Positions 35,341 to 45,610 of a stretch of 64,000 nt of DNA are shown in pieces (the stretch's first letter is position 1; every line of letters starts with the position of its first letter). The translations under genes and the position numbers were made by a program. The notes under the pieces are model-generated. The model saw only the letters and a program-made list of their open reading frames with translations, did no database searches and had not been told where the DNA came from. The DNA comes from Colletotrichum lupini (Eukaryota; Ascomycota; Sordariomycetes; Glomerellales; Glomerellaceae), in the NCBI RefSeq assembly GCF_023278565.1, contig NC_064677.1:1054001-1118000 (forward strand), written 5' to 3'.

Positions 35341-35345
35341 TTTAG
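35341..35345. repeat. Target-site duplication (right), 5 bp
   Basis: TTTAG directly after the right LTR, identical to 28014-28018. Confidence 0.85.
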
Positions 35346-35594
35346 TTTCAGCTAAGCCTTCCTCATGCTATAACAGGTACCTGCCAGGTAACTAGTCCAT
35401 CTAAAGAGTCAGTAATTTAGATAGTGGTTAAACCAGTGCGCTAGCACCAGCAAAGTGGACTGGACGCTTCCAATCAAAGGTCATTAGGAATCTTGTCACA
35501 TTGCGTATCGTCCTCGAAGGAGCAGTTCCGTAACAATTTAATACTTAAAACTTGGTATTCATGAGGCTACGTCAATCTATGATTGTGTCTTCTT

Positions 35595-36886
35595 CTATTC
35601 CTCGTACTTCTTCATAACCTCTTCCTGGCTGGCAGGCATCAAGCCACCTTCAGGCGCAGGGTTCTTGGACTTGAAATAGTCGCTCATCTATTGACACATG
35701 AGCATCAGCATACACTCTTACACATTAAAGAGTGGGGGTGGAACTTACCTCTCCCATGGTCACCCACTCAACGCCTTCGTGCTTGTTAATGTGCTCAATG
35801 ATCCGCTCGTGCATGAGTAGCACGTGGGGCCGACCCGAAACATCGGGATGGATGGTCATTGGGAAGATGAACTCATCTTCGAAAACAAGGATCAGTTCAC
35901 GAAGACTTAATCGTCAAACAGGAAGGGGTGGGGGGGGTCCCTCAACTTACCATATTCTCGGTAAAAGTAGTCGAAGTGGTCTCGCCAGATGTCTTCAACA
36001 TCCCTGTCGGAGGGCAAGATCAGCCAGTGCCCTCATAATTCACATGGATGTAACTCAAAGACTTACCTCGGGTTCACCCAACCGTGTGAGTTTGCGGAGT
36101 TCTTCATGAACATCATCGGGGGAAGGTCATCAATATACCATGATCCGGGAATCTCGACCAACCCCGTCTCTTTGCCCTTTACCAAAGGCTTCATCCATTC
36201 CTCTGCCTTTTTGGTATAATCAATCTTGGTCCAGCTGTCACCAGTCCTCAACCAATATGCTTGGCAGTCGTGGTGCGACATGGAGTGATCATACTCGATA
36301 CCGTAGCTCAGCATCAGCTCAGTACCTTCTTCGCTCGTCTCCCACCACGGGGCAACGCTGCCCTTGGGCGGCTTGCCGCAAAACTCTGTGAGCATCTTCC
36401 ACGTTTTGTCCAGAACGTCGCGCTGCTGCTCTAGCGTCATGTCGACAGGGTTCTCATGGCTGTATCCGTGCAGGCCGATCTCGTGGCCTGCATCCCGCAC
36501 CATGGCGCATTCTTCTGGGAACGTCTCTAAGGAGTGGCCAGGAATGAACCAAGACGCTTTGATGTTGTACTTTTCAAACAGCTTCAAGAGTCGACGTGTA
36601 CCAATGGTTCCAGCCCATAGACCTGTTCAAGCGTCGCAAGGTCAGCGGTGTAAGCCCCAACTGGTGGTGAGACTTGACGACGAAGACCCTCCATGAGTGC
36701 AACTAACCTCGACTGATGTCACTAGTACTGTCTTCACCACCATATGACCCGAGCCAGCCGGCAACAGCGTCGATATCTACACCGTAGCTACGGTAACGGC
36801 CAGGTTAGTACGCATGCATACGTGACAGCACTACCGTGTCTTGCTCGAGGGACCACTCACCAAACGAGAACCTTCTTCTTTCCCAT
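35595..36886 (-). CDS. NodB-fold polysaccharide deacetylase / cyclic-imidase-like protein
   Basis: Six exons (36886-36861, 36787-36708, 36622-36067, 36003-35951, 35876-35749, 35687-35595) give 311 aa. The joined N-terminus reads [20 protein letters not shown], keeping the metal/catalytic Asp pair (D13, D15). Further on are [27 protein letters not shown] (H-x3-H zinc ligands), [11 protein letters not shown] and [14 protein letters not shown], and it ends [24 protein letters not shown]. These marks place it in the HpPgdA-like branch of CE4 (PF01522). That branch includes peptidoglycan deacetylases and bacterial cyclic imide hydrolases. There is no signal peptide, which argues against a wall polymer and for a small cytosolic substrate such as a cyclic imide or amide; this is inference. 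It begins a run of redox genes, is divergent from the SDR gene, and ends 250 bp from the retrotransposon. Confidence 0.9.
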
Positions 36887-37957
36887 TGTAAGTACTGATA
36901 AAAGATTGTCTTGGGGTATGATTGATTAAGTGGAAGTGGTGAATTTGTCTCTGTGTATAACCTAAACACTCTGTACCTGAAGGTAGACTTTATGCTAAGA
37001 GCTTCCTTAGTCTGTATCACTCCAGCTATCCCATGAAGCACCACCTGTCATTACTTTGATATTATCCAGACCAACTCGGAGGCACCAAAGCTCAAGCTCG
37101 TGGAAGCTTCCCCGCAGGCAGAAAACGTCTCCACAATGACTTGCCAGTTCGCCGTCGATTCAACTGCATCTACGCTTATCGACGCGGCATCATGTAAAGT
37201 CTCCCCATTCTTGATCTTCAATGTGTCCTGCAGCTTCTGGACGTACGAATGCACCCACCAATCGATCCTCTAATTGGATCCTGTCCTGGTTACACTGCTT
37301 GAGCATCTTTGGCTGTTGGTCATTCCACTTCTGCATTATTGTTGTTCTACTGACCGACCCCGCCCCCACTTCCACCCTTGACTTCCCCATTTTCCACTTT
37401 TGAATGTTCCCATTCTTTAAACCCAAGCAGCTTTTCGTATCTTGCAGCAAAGATAAGCGAGGGATGGCCGACTGCTTTCGATAGCCCCGCATACTCCAGA
37501 AAGGAGACCAAGGAACTCAAGATTGCAAGCATAATTTGACTCATGGAGAGTGAAGATTGGCGTTGTTACAATGCAGCGACATTTGAAGCGTAGGATGGGG
37601 TTCGGCGGCAACCCCTTGCAAGCGTTTACGTACCTGCACCGATGCTAGGCGCTAGAATGGGGGTTGAATTTGCGATCGGGGTGAACACTCGGCAAACTAA
37701 CAGTGCAGTGATAGTTGTGGAACGGGAACAACCGCCATCTTAAGTAATTCGCTGATAGTGTCACCAGAAAGGCACTGAAGCCATGAACGTTCCAAGCTCG
37801 TTGCAAGTTTAGTTGTCAATATCGATACGCGATCTCATCTCACGCACACCGAGGCCCTATTCCGACTTTGGGAACATTACTGGAATCCTTACAAACCCCC
37901 AATCTTCTTTGCTGATTGAAACTTGCATGAGCCGTAAAGCCATCCGTTAGTATTGAA
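36887..37957. other. Divergent promoter region, NodB protein and SDR
   Basis: 1.07 kb between divergent start codons. Minus-strand open frames (37051-37254, 37190-37611) overlap one another and have no domain. A CCCCGCCCCCACTTCC tract at about 37360 is pyrimidine-rich. No coding call is justified. Confidence 0.45.
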
Positions 37958-38832
37958 ATGTCCAAGGTATGTCAAAAACTCAGTACCATCTCGAGCTAGT
38001 TAATATTGATGAATCAAGTTTTCGCTTAAAGGCCGGGTTGCTGTAGTCACTGGCGGTGGCCGAGGTTGTGGCTTGGCATTCGCCCAAGGTCTCGCCGAGG
38101 CTGGGGCAGACGTTGCCATTTTTGATCTGATAGACCCGGAGCCATCTGCCTTTGAGGAACTGTCTTCTACAAACGGGGTGAAAGCAAAAGCATATGTCGT
38201 CGATGTAACATCGATCTCCAGCTTGGAAAAGGCCTTTGCCGCTGTGGCAGCCGACTTTGATGGCAAGCTCGACATCTTCGTCGCTTGCGCCGGTGTGAAC
38301 AAGAACGTTGAGTTTCTGGATACTGAAGAGGCAGACTTTGACAGGCTGTATGGGGTCAACTGCAAGGGCCTCTACTTTTCAGCAAAGATGGCCGCGAAGG
38401 CAATGATTGCCAACGGCACTAAGTGCGGAAGCATAATCTTTGTTGCAAGTATCGCATCGTACATGGCCATTCGCTCCCAACGATCCACTGCGTATTGCGG
38501 TACAAAGGGAGCAGTACGAGCGATGGTCGCTCCAATTGCTGCCGAGCTGAACAAGTACGGGATCCGGGTCAACTCCATCTCACCTGGCTATGTGCGAACA
38601 GAAATGACGGCTCCCTTTCCTGATCTACTTGAGGGGTGGAAGGACGAGATTATGAACGGCAGGGTAGCGGAGCCTGACGATATCAAGGGTGCCTGTGTTT
38701 TCTTAGCGAGCGATGCCAGCAAGTAAGTTGAACCTTTGATGAACACTCATCTACAACTGAAGTTGCTAACACTCGGAAAGATACTGCCAGGGAAGCGATA
38801 TCTTGGTTGATGGTGGCGTGACCAAGTGGTAG
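37958..38832 (+). CDS. Short-chain dehydrogenase/reductase
   Basis: Three exons: a 9-nt first exon (37958-37966, Met-Ser-Lys), 38019-38722 and 38781-38832, giving 254 aa. The acceptor CAAG at 38018 makes exon 2 begin FSLKGRVAVVTGG, the classical SDR opening; a later AG at 38031 would break frame. The cofactor motif TGGGRGCG (TGxxxGxG), the acidic residue in AIFDLIDPE (NAD preference), the CAG strand, the YCGTK active-site pair (Y-x3-K) with upstream Ser in FVASIAS, and the final VDGGVTKW are present. Classical SDRs oxidise or reduce hydroxyl/keto groups with NAD(P)(H). Cytosolic. It shares a divergent promoter with the NodB-like gene, which suggests co-regulation; the substrate is unknown. 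Confidence 0.92.
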
Positions 38833-39139
38833 ATAGACTTTTCTCAGCTTAATTTGAACCTAAAGACAAGTTCCTCTTTCTACGAGTTCGGGTGATTTAC
38901 ATTGCCCAGTAAGCAGTGCCATGACAATTGAGTCATTCAGTTACAACCTTGCACGTGAACAATATGCGAAATCATAACGAAGTCATCGACGATACCGAAT
39001 TGGGCGCAGATGTACTGTTTGGACGTTTATTGCCTCTTTGAGACGTCTGTAATGCAGTTCCATCACTATCACTACAGCTGCATGCTTATCTCTAGTAGCG
39101 TCACGTGCCGTTGACCTGCATATTGTCTCTTCAACTTTC
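38833..39139. other. Short intergenic between SDR and P450
   Basis: About 307 bp with no gene; it must hold the SDR 3' UTR and the P450 promoter. Nothing distinctive seen. Confidence 0.4.
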
Positions 39140-40789
39140 ATGACGTCTGTGTCTGACTCATCAATGCAACGAATCACCGTACTTAGTTTACAAAGAATTG
39201 CCATCATCATCTCTCAACCCTTTTCAAGCCGCCGCTTGTCATTAATATTCGGGTTCCTAGACTTGATCGCAATGGGCCTTTTCGCCAACCTGTTGGCCAT
39301 TGCCGCCGAAGAATCGCTCAAAATCTTACTCGTTGCTCCGTTGGCTACGCTTTCTATCTATTTCTTCTTCAACATCTTCCTCCACCCACTACGCAAAGTT
39401 CCGGGACCACGGAAAGCAACAATCTCTCCATTATGGCTGTGGTACCATTCATATATAGGGGATGAGACGACCTCGATCGAAGCTCTGCATCGATTCTATG
39501 GTCCAGTCGTACGAATCGGCCCCAACGACGTTGACATTAGCGACGGCGCGGCTCTTGCACCGATCTACTCCGAGAAAGGCGGGTTCCTGAAAACAACATG
39601 CTATAGCAATTTCGACTTTGACGGTCACCCGACAATATTTTCGGCGCTAGATCCTGCACACCGGGCCCTTAGATCAAAGGCTGTTGTCAGCATGTTCAGC
39701 CCGGCCTCTATCCGAAAGGAAGGCGACCAGATACTGAGATCCTGCGTCGATAGGTTGATGGCGCATATCGAAAATGCAGCAGCTTCTGGCAAACCTGTCA
39801 ACATGCTCAATATGGGCAGATGTCTAGCTCTTGATGCAGTGACGGAATACCTCCTAGGCAAGACATACGGAGGTATTGCGGAGCTGGAGGCAAGCAGAAG
39901 CACCAGGGACTCAAGCAGCCTCTCTGCCAGCGAGTTCGTGGACACCTTTGTCGCAGTTGGAAGATTCTTCTTGCTTCCTAGTTGGATCTTTCACGCCCTC
40001 GAGTGGGCTCTCCCGAAGTTGTTCCCGGATCAGAAGGTCGACCAGTCGATGGAACTCGTAACAAAGTTCTGCGATCAGGTCGTCGCCGAGGCCGACCTGG
40101 AGAAAGACCAAACGTACCAGGCTCGTTTACTGCGAGCTGGCATCAGCGAAGAAGAAGCTGCTGTTCAGTGTATGGATTTGATGTTTGCCGGCACAGACAG
40201 CACTGGCATGAATTTTGGTGCTATTTGCTGGCATTTGGCACAGTCGCCCTCAATCTATCAGAAGCTCAAAGACGAGCTCGCATTGCCAGAGGTATCGCAA
40301 GCCGACCCGCAAACTCTTCCCTACTTACGCGGCGTGGTGCGCGAGGGTCTTCGAATGTCAATGGCAAATCCGACTCGTCTTCCACGCGTTGTGCCGCCCA
40401 GCGGATTCACATTCGCAAGTAAGATGCCTTCTGGGGAAACGGTAACTTTTGAGTTCCCGGGCGGAACCTGGATTGGATGCGCACCATTTAGCCTGCATTT
40501 CAACGATGCTGTCTTCCCTAATCCGCATGAATTTCAGCCAGAACGATGGCTTGAGCCTAGCGAGGAAATGCTACGCGATGCCATCCCATTTGGACTTGGA
40601 CCGCGGCAGTGTATTGCTCGGAACCTTGCTTCAAGTGAGCTCTTCTGGGCAGTCAGGGCACTAGGTATATCTGGGGTGCTGGATGGGGCTAGAACAACAG
40701 GGCTGATGAAGGATGGGATTATTGTTGACGAATGGTTCAACTCAAAAGTTCCTGGGCATGCTATTGAGCTGATATGGGAATCATCGTAG
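39140..40789 (+). CDS. Cytochrome P450 monooxygenase
   Basis: One intronless frame of 549 aa. An N-terminal membrane anchor (ILLVAPLATLSIYFFFNIFLHPL) is followed by the proline hinge KVPGP. The I-helix oxygen-binding motif is MFAGTDSTGM (A/G-G-x-D/E-T/S), the K-helix is REGLRM (E-x2-R), and PERW follows. The heme-binding loop PFGLGPRQCIARNLA has the Cys ligand but Ile at the usual Gly position after Cys. The first ATG is 39140; a second in-frame ATG at 39272 gives 505 aa, a more usual P450 length, and starts just before the anchor, so it may be the true start. These ER-bound enzymes insert oxygen using electrons from P450 reductase. The lack of introns stands out in this intron-rich neighbourhood. 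Family number cannot be assigned. Confidence 0.92.
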   Translation: MTSVSDSSMQRITVLSLQRIAIIISQPFSSRRLSLIFGFLDLIAMGLFANLLAIAAEESLKILLVAPLATLSIYFFFNIFLHPLRKVPGPRKATISPLWLWYHSYIGDETTSIEALHRFYGPVVRIGPNDVDISDGAALAPIYSEKGGFLKTTCYSNFDFDGHPTIFSALDPAHRALRSKAVVSMFSPASIRKEGDQILRSCVDRLMAHIENAAASGKPVNMLNMGRCLALDAVTEYLLGKTYGGIAELEASRSTRDSSSLSASEFVDTFVAVGRFFLLPSWIFHALEWALPKLFPDQKVDQSMELVTKFCDQVVAEADLEKDQTYQARLLRAGISEEEAAVQCMDLMFAGTDSTGMNFGAICWHLAQSPSIYQKLKDELALPEVSQADPQTLPYLRGVVREGLRMSMANPTRLPRVVPPSGFTFASKMPSGETVTFEFPGGTWIGCAPFSLHFNDAVFPNPHEFQPERWLEPSEEMLRDAIPFGLGPRQCIARNLASSELFWAVRALGISGVLDGARTTGLMKDGIIVDEWFNSKVPGHAIELIWESS

Positions 40790-41558
40790 TGTGGACTTGT
40801 AACAAAACGTCATTAGGACGAATTCGGAATATCTTGGTATCGGCCTCGGAGACAGTCCGTCACCTCTCATTGTCAAGCTATGTTATGAAGGCGAGCGGGG
40901 CCAAAGGCTAATCGAGTTTGTATTCACATCCAAGCTGGTGTGGAATCGAAAGGCTTTGAAGTAGGTTCGGGAGATGAACTATACAGCCACATACTTGTTC
41001 ACAACCAACGCAAGGCGTCCTGCTGATCCGCCGCAAACCCCTTGACCGAACTTTCGGACGGAAATTAGACCGGGGCAATTGACCGCGAAATTTCGACTTT
41101 AAGTCAGTGACGCTCTGCGTCAAATATCCTATGTAGACGTAGGATGCTAAGGATGCTTTGACCATACCGGCTAATATTTCAACGCCAGTCGTTTGGGTTG
41201 GCCCGAGTCGCCCGAGTCGCGGGACCGGCTTCACGGCCCCAGTTTTACGTTTCGACACGGACATACGGACCAAAGCGGACGAAACCCGGACAAAACCCGG
41301 ACGAAAAAGTGGGCGAATATGGGACCATGAGGCCGCAACTATGCAATAGCTGGATCTCCTCTGTGTTGGCCCCCACAGCTAGCAAAACCGTTAAAACCGC
41401 TCAGGGCCAAGATGACGGGCCAGTGAGGAACTCACTAACTGTCACTACTTGTACAGCAAAGATCTCGCATCCATACACATCTTCCGCCCAGGAAAGCAGG
41501 AGTCACAGCTCGGAAGCCGTATCTTCCCTATTCACTACTATCAAAGCCCCAGCCCTCC
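40790..41558. other. Intergenic upstream of MDR alcohol dehydrogenase
   Basis: About 770 bp with no called gene. It contains a palindromic ATCCTA...TAGGAT around 41130-41150 and a short GC-rich direct repeat at 41276-41307. The frame at 41198-41599 has no domain. Confidence 0.45.
41276..41307. repeat. Short tandem repeat, about 11-bp unit, three copies
   Basis: Three consecutive imperfect copies of CCGGAC(A/G)AAAC in a GC-rich stretch, within the upstream region of the alcohol dehydrogenase gene. Function not evident. Confidence 0.5.
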
Positions 41559-42678
41559 ATGAATCGCAGGTGGATCTTGACTGGCCAGAGAGGCTTTGAG
41601 AAAAGCCTCAAGTACGAGGAGAACGTGCCGCAGGCCGATAAGTTGGCAGCTCACGAGGTTCTGGTGGAGCTACACGGTGCTAGCTTGAACTATCGCGAAC
41701 TCGCAATCGCAGACACAACAGTAAGCGAATCTCAGCATTGCGGACATCCATGTTCTGACAGTCATATAGGGTACGGCAGCTATCGCCGGCGTTATTCGAC
41801 AACACGTCGTGCCTGGTTCTGATGGTGCCGGCATTGTCAAGGCGATTGGCAGTGCCGTAACAGCCTTTAAGACCGGTGACCATGTCGTCACTCACCTAGC
41901 TCCCAAACAAGCCGAGCGTTGCGGGGATTATGAGTTGCCGGTTTACCAAGACATTGTGGAGGGTCTTGGCCAGACTATTGACGGAACTCTACAATCAGAA
42001 GGCAGATTCACAGAAAGCGGGCTTCTTCATGTCCCTACATCTCTTGGTTGGCCGGAAGCTGCAACTTTGACTTGCAGCGGCCTCACCGCCTGGAACGCAC
42101 TCTTCGGCCTCAAAGGTAGAGAGCCTCGATCCGGTACATGGGTGCTTGTTCAAGGAACAGGTGGTGTGAGCATTGCCGCGCTTCAATTGGCGGTAGCTGC
42201 TGGAGCTACCGTCGTCGCCACGACATCATCCGCAGAAAAGGAGGAGAGGCTGAAGGCACTCGGCGCAAGCTACACTATTAGCTATCGAGACAACCCCGAG
42301 GACTGGGGTGTCAAGACGAGGAACTTCACTCCAAATCAGGCTGGCTTCGACATTGTTGTCGATGTTGCCGGCAACGAATCACTGTCTCAATCGCTCACCG
42401 CGGTGAAGACAAATGGTGTGGTTGTCTCTGCAGGCTTGGTCGGAGGCAAAGCCGAGGCTGTGCCCATGCTGGCTGCTCTCATGCGCCCGTGCATTGTCAG
42501 GGGTGTGATCTTGGGAAGTCGGGCACAATTCCAAGATATGATCCAGTTTATCGAGGAGAAGAACGTCAAGCCGGTTATCGATGACAAGATTTTTGAGCTC
42601 GCGGAGGCAAAGGCTGCTTATGCGCGATTGAAGGAGAAGAAGCACTTCTCCAAAATTGCTATCAAGATTGACCACTGA
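41559..42678 (+). CDS. Medium-chain dehydrogenase/reductase (alcohol dehydrogenase-like)
   Basis: Two exons (41559-41720, 41770-42678) give 356 aa. The GroES-like N-terminal domain contains HEVLVELHGASLNYRELAIAD and, across the intron, VVPGSDGAGIVKAIGSAV. The Rossmann domain has the nucleotide motif VQGTGGVSIAALQLA, then ATTSSAEKEERLKALGASYTI and FDIVVDVAGNESLSQSL. The end, EAKAAYARLKEKKHFSKIAIKI, is typical of the family. The structural-zinc cysteine cluster of classical ADH is missing, so this is a zinc-poor or zinc-independent MDR that reduces or oxidises small carbonyl or alkenal substrates with NAD(P)H. Cytosolic. Same strand as the SDR and P450; spacing of 0.3-0.8 kb suggests clustering, not an operon. 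Confidence 0.92.
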
Positions 42679-43826
42679 TGTGTGCACTGGCCGAGTTCAA
42701 GTATAAATAGGCGCAATCTGTTTCCAGTTTCTGATAGACTCCTAAAATATTTGGGAAGCTTCCATTGTCCTCGGAATACGATTTCCCTGGAATCACACAT
42801 GAACGCCGGCCATTGCTGTATGAGAGTTCCACACGGGTTGCTGTCGTTGCGCTCAGAACGCACCAGACACGAACTCAACCCAAAACATGAAGGGATATCC
42901 CTTCCATCTGTGAAGCTGTCAAACGAAATCAGTAGAAGAACGCGAGAAAAGATGTCTGCTTCCGCATCAATGGCAGTCAATCCACTCAGACGCATGAAAG
43001 ACATTTAAGACTTCTGCATTCTCCGCTCCGACAAGGACTGTACCGTGTACGACGCGACAACAACACTAGGAAATTCACCACGTTTGGTGTGACCGTCGGT
43101 AGCTTTGTCGCGACTTCGGTGTAACCCAATCAGCCAATGATAGACGACAGGAAGTCTGTATTTGCCGTCGTAGGAAAGTTGACCGGGTACATGGTGTTCG
43201 TGGGGCTCGCGGGTGTGGTCTCACTAACCGGGTTCGCACATTTCTCACACTCGGAAAGTCGCCGTCTTGGCATGCCCAAGGAAAGTATGCATTCCGACTG
43301 AACATGTTGAGAATATCCAGAGAATGCGACAGTTGACAAGCGTGTATCCTTATTAGATGCATTTCCAATTGATCAGGTCAGGTCTCAATGAGGGCATTCC
43401 CCAGTAATTGGGGCTGAGGACCGGACCAAATTGGCTTCTCCCTTGAGCGACGATAAAGCTCCAAGAATATACGAAAGAATGACCTAAAAAGGTATAACGG
43501 CTGAGAAACTTTGAGTGTGAGGCCCTCGACAGTTTTCCAACTCAGACAAGTGGCGCAGGGCAGTAAAACTCCCTGGCATTTGGAGAAGCCTCAAGTGAAA
43601 CATTGTGGCATGCAGAAAGTGCACCCTGCGCCCCGTGTCTAAGTTGGGAAACTCTTGTGACCTTTATACTTTAAGCCTCGCTTTCGAGTCTTATTATCAC
43701 CTTTCGGGTCTTTAATTCTCAGTATTTTCCCCTCGACTCAACAGTACCTTGGACACAATCAAGAACTTGTCCGCAAAAAGGTCCATTAGTCTCTACTTTC
43801 GTTGACATATCTTCCACATCGCGAAG
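42679..43826. other. Intergenic upstream of acyltransferase
   Basis: About 1.15 kb. Open frames at 42618-43008 and 43075-43368 lack domains and are antisense or short. A TATAAATAG at about 42702 lies just after the dehydrogenase stop and has no gene at a suitable distance. Confidence 0.45.
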
Positions 43827-45467
43827 ATGGAGAACATGAAGCTTGAGGATCCGGAGGCGGCCCATCCAATGCTCAAGCAACCGCTTGAAAGGGTACGGGA
43901 TTGGTTTTCCGGAGTCCGGGCTGGGGAATCGCATTACGGCTTGCTTCAAGGCAATGAAGCGGGCTCATCGACAGACCTGCCGATGGCAGAATCATCAGGG
44001 AGGTCATCGCCCTTTTCAAGACTTTCGACCAGCTGGCGCCCTATGAGTCCAAAGGCCTTCTTCTGGGTACTGGTGCCATCTTACATCGCTCGCATTTTTG
44101 GCCACGCCACGGAGAACTCGATAATCCCAGCTCCGAACAAAACATCCTATCTTAATGGTCTTCGCGGCATCGCGTCACTTATCGTGGCCCTTCAACACAC
44201 GATAGATGGAGATGTAAGTGATGAAGAACTCTTCCCGCCCAACGACATTTGTTCAGATCCAAGCGTCTGCATTCATCTACTATCTGAACAGTTTGAAGCT
44301 TTGCTTTGAATCAATTTGACTGACCATGATATCACGCAGTATCCGCTCATTCACCGCGCATGGGGCGATAGCGAAGAAAGTGTCTACGTGGTCCAGCTCC
44401 CGTTCATCCGCCTCATACATAGCGGAGTCTTCATGGTATCGGTTTTCTTCGTCATCAGCGGCTTTGCTCTCACGTATGGGCCCTTGAGCAAGTCTTACGC
44501 AGCCCAAAGCGCGCCAGGCGGACAAGGCCCAAACCCCATCAGCTCTTTTCCATCTAGCATCTTCCGGCGTCCGTTCCGACTCTTCCTCCCGACTATACCT
44601 ATCATCGCGGTCTCTACCGCTTTGGTTCCCTTCAGTGCATTTTATGCCCTCAACAGCACCGAACCTATGGGGCCTGTTGCCGATGGCTTCTGGAGCCATG
44701 TATACTACGTCTGGACCACGTTGATAACCATCATCACCTCCGGCTCGGCCAATACTGTCATGCCCCAGGGCTGGACTCTGGCAGCCGAGTACCAAGGATC
44801 GCTGCTTGTGTTCCTGGCTTGTATGGCTTTCATTAGAATGTCACCTATGGTGCGATTGCCAGCCACTGTCCTACTTCTCATCTACTCCTTCAACCTTCAG
44901 AGAGCAACGAACTGTCTGTTTATCGCGGGAATGTTCATCGCCGATTTCCGACTTTTCCGGGCGAAGCTGCCAGACTTACCAAAAATGGTTCGTACGGCCG
45001 TCACCGTCACATCATGGCTGCTGCTTGTGCCCATTATCTTCTTGGGCTGCTGGCCGATGCATGGCGACGCTACCCAAGCCCCTATTTATTCGTGGTTTGC
45101 TGGCTTCAACACGTTTGGCTTCGGTGTGCATCCATTCTTCCAAGGCACATGTGCCGTAGCTCTGGTACTAGTATTGGAGAACCTGCCTGTCTTACAGCGT
45201 GTTCTCAATACGAAGCCGGTACTGTACCTGGGAGAAGTTAGTTTCAGTTTCTACTTGGTGCATTGGGGCTGCGGTAAGAATTTCCTCAGTTATGGTCTGA
45301 AGCTCAAGATGTTGGCAGCCGGGTACAGCTTGATCGTTTCGTGGAGCACGCTTTTCGTTATCGCCATGCTGTCGATCATAGTGCTCGGGGATCTTCACTG
45401 GCGGCTTGTTGATCAGAAATCCGTGACCTTTTCACATTGGCTAGCCAAGAGACTTGGTGTATCGTAG
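43827..45467 (+). CDS. Acyltransferase-3 family membrane protein
   Basis: Two exons (43827-44213, 44340-45467) give 504 aa. A cytosolic leader of about 75 residues precedes SYLNGLRGIASLIVALQHTID, the first helix of PF01757 with the family's (G)LRGIA and an intramembrane His. Eight to nine further hydrophobic helices follow, including FMVSVFFVISGFALTYG, VMPQGWTLAAEYQGSLLVF (W-x-L-x-x-E motif) and YLGEVSFSFYLVHWG. These match the helices that carry the catalytic region in OafA/NolL-type acyltransferases. Fungal members O-acylate sugars, sterol-like or secondary metabolites in endomembranes, with acyl-CoA as donor. In this context it could acylate a hydroxyl made by the nearby oxygenases; inference only. 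Confidence 0.92.
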
Positions 45468-45610
45468 ACTTGGGGAACAGGACTGGACATAATGTTTTCT
45501 TTGTGAAATCTCAGCATTGCCATCAATGATCCTTATCTCAAATTTCTTTAAATCACACTTTGCTACATGCTTTTGAAAATTTGTTTACATGCTCCTCTAA
45601 TAGTGACGCT

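Noticed and set aside
37051..37611. Cluster of minus-strand open frames
   Set aside because: They overlap in different frames, lack domains and lie in the divergent promoter region of the NodB and SDR genes.
41130..41150. ATCCTA...TAGGAT palindrome as an operator
   Set aside because: Single occurrence, no known fungal regulator consensus matched with confidence.
43075..43368. 97-codon minus-strand frame
   Set aside because: No domain or intron logic; overlapped by a second frame.
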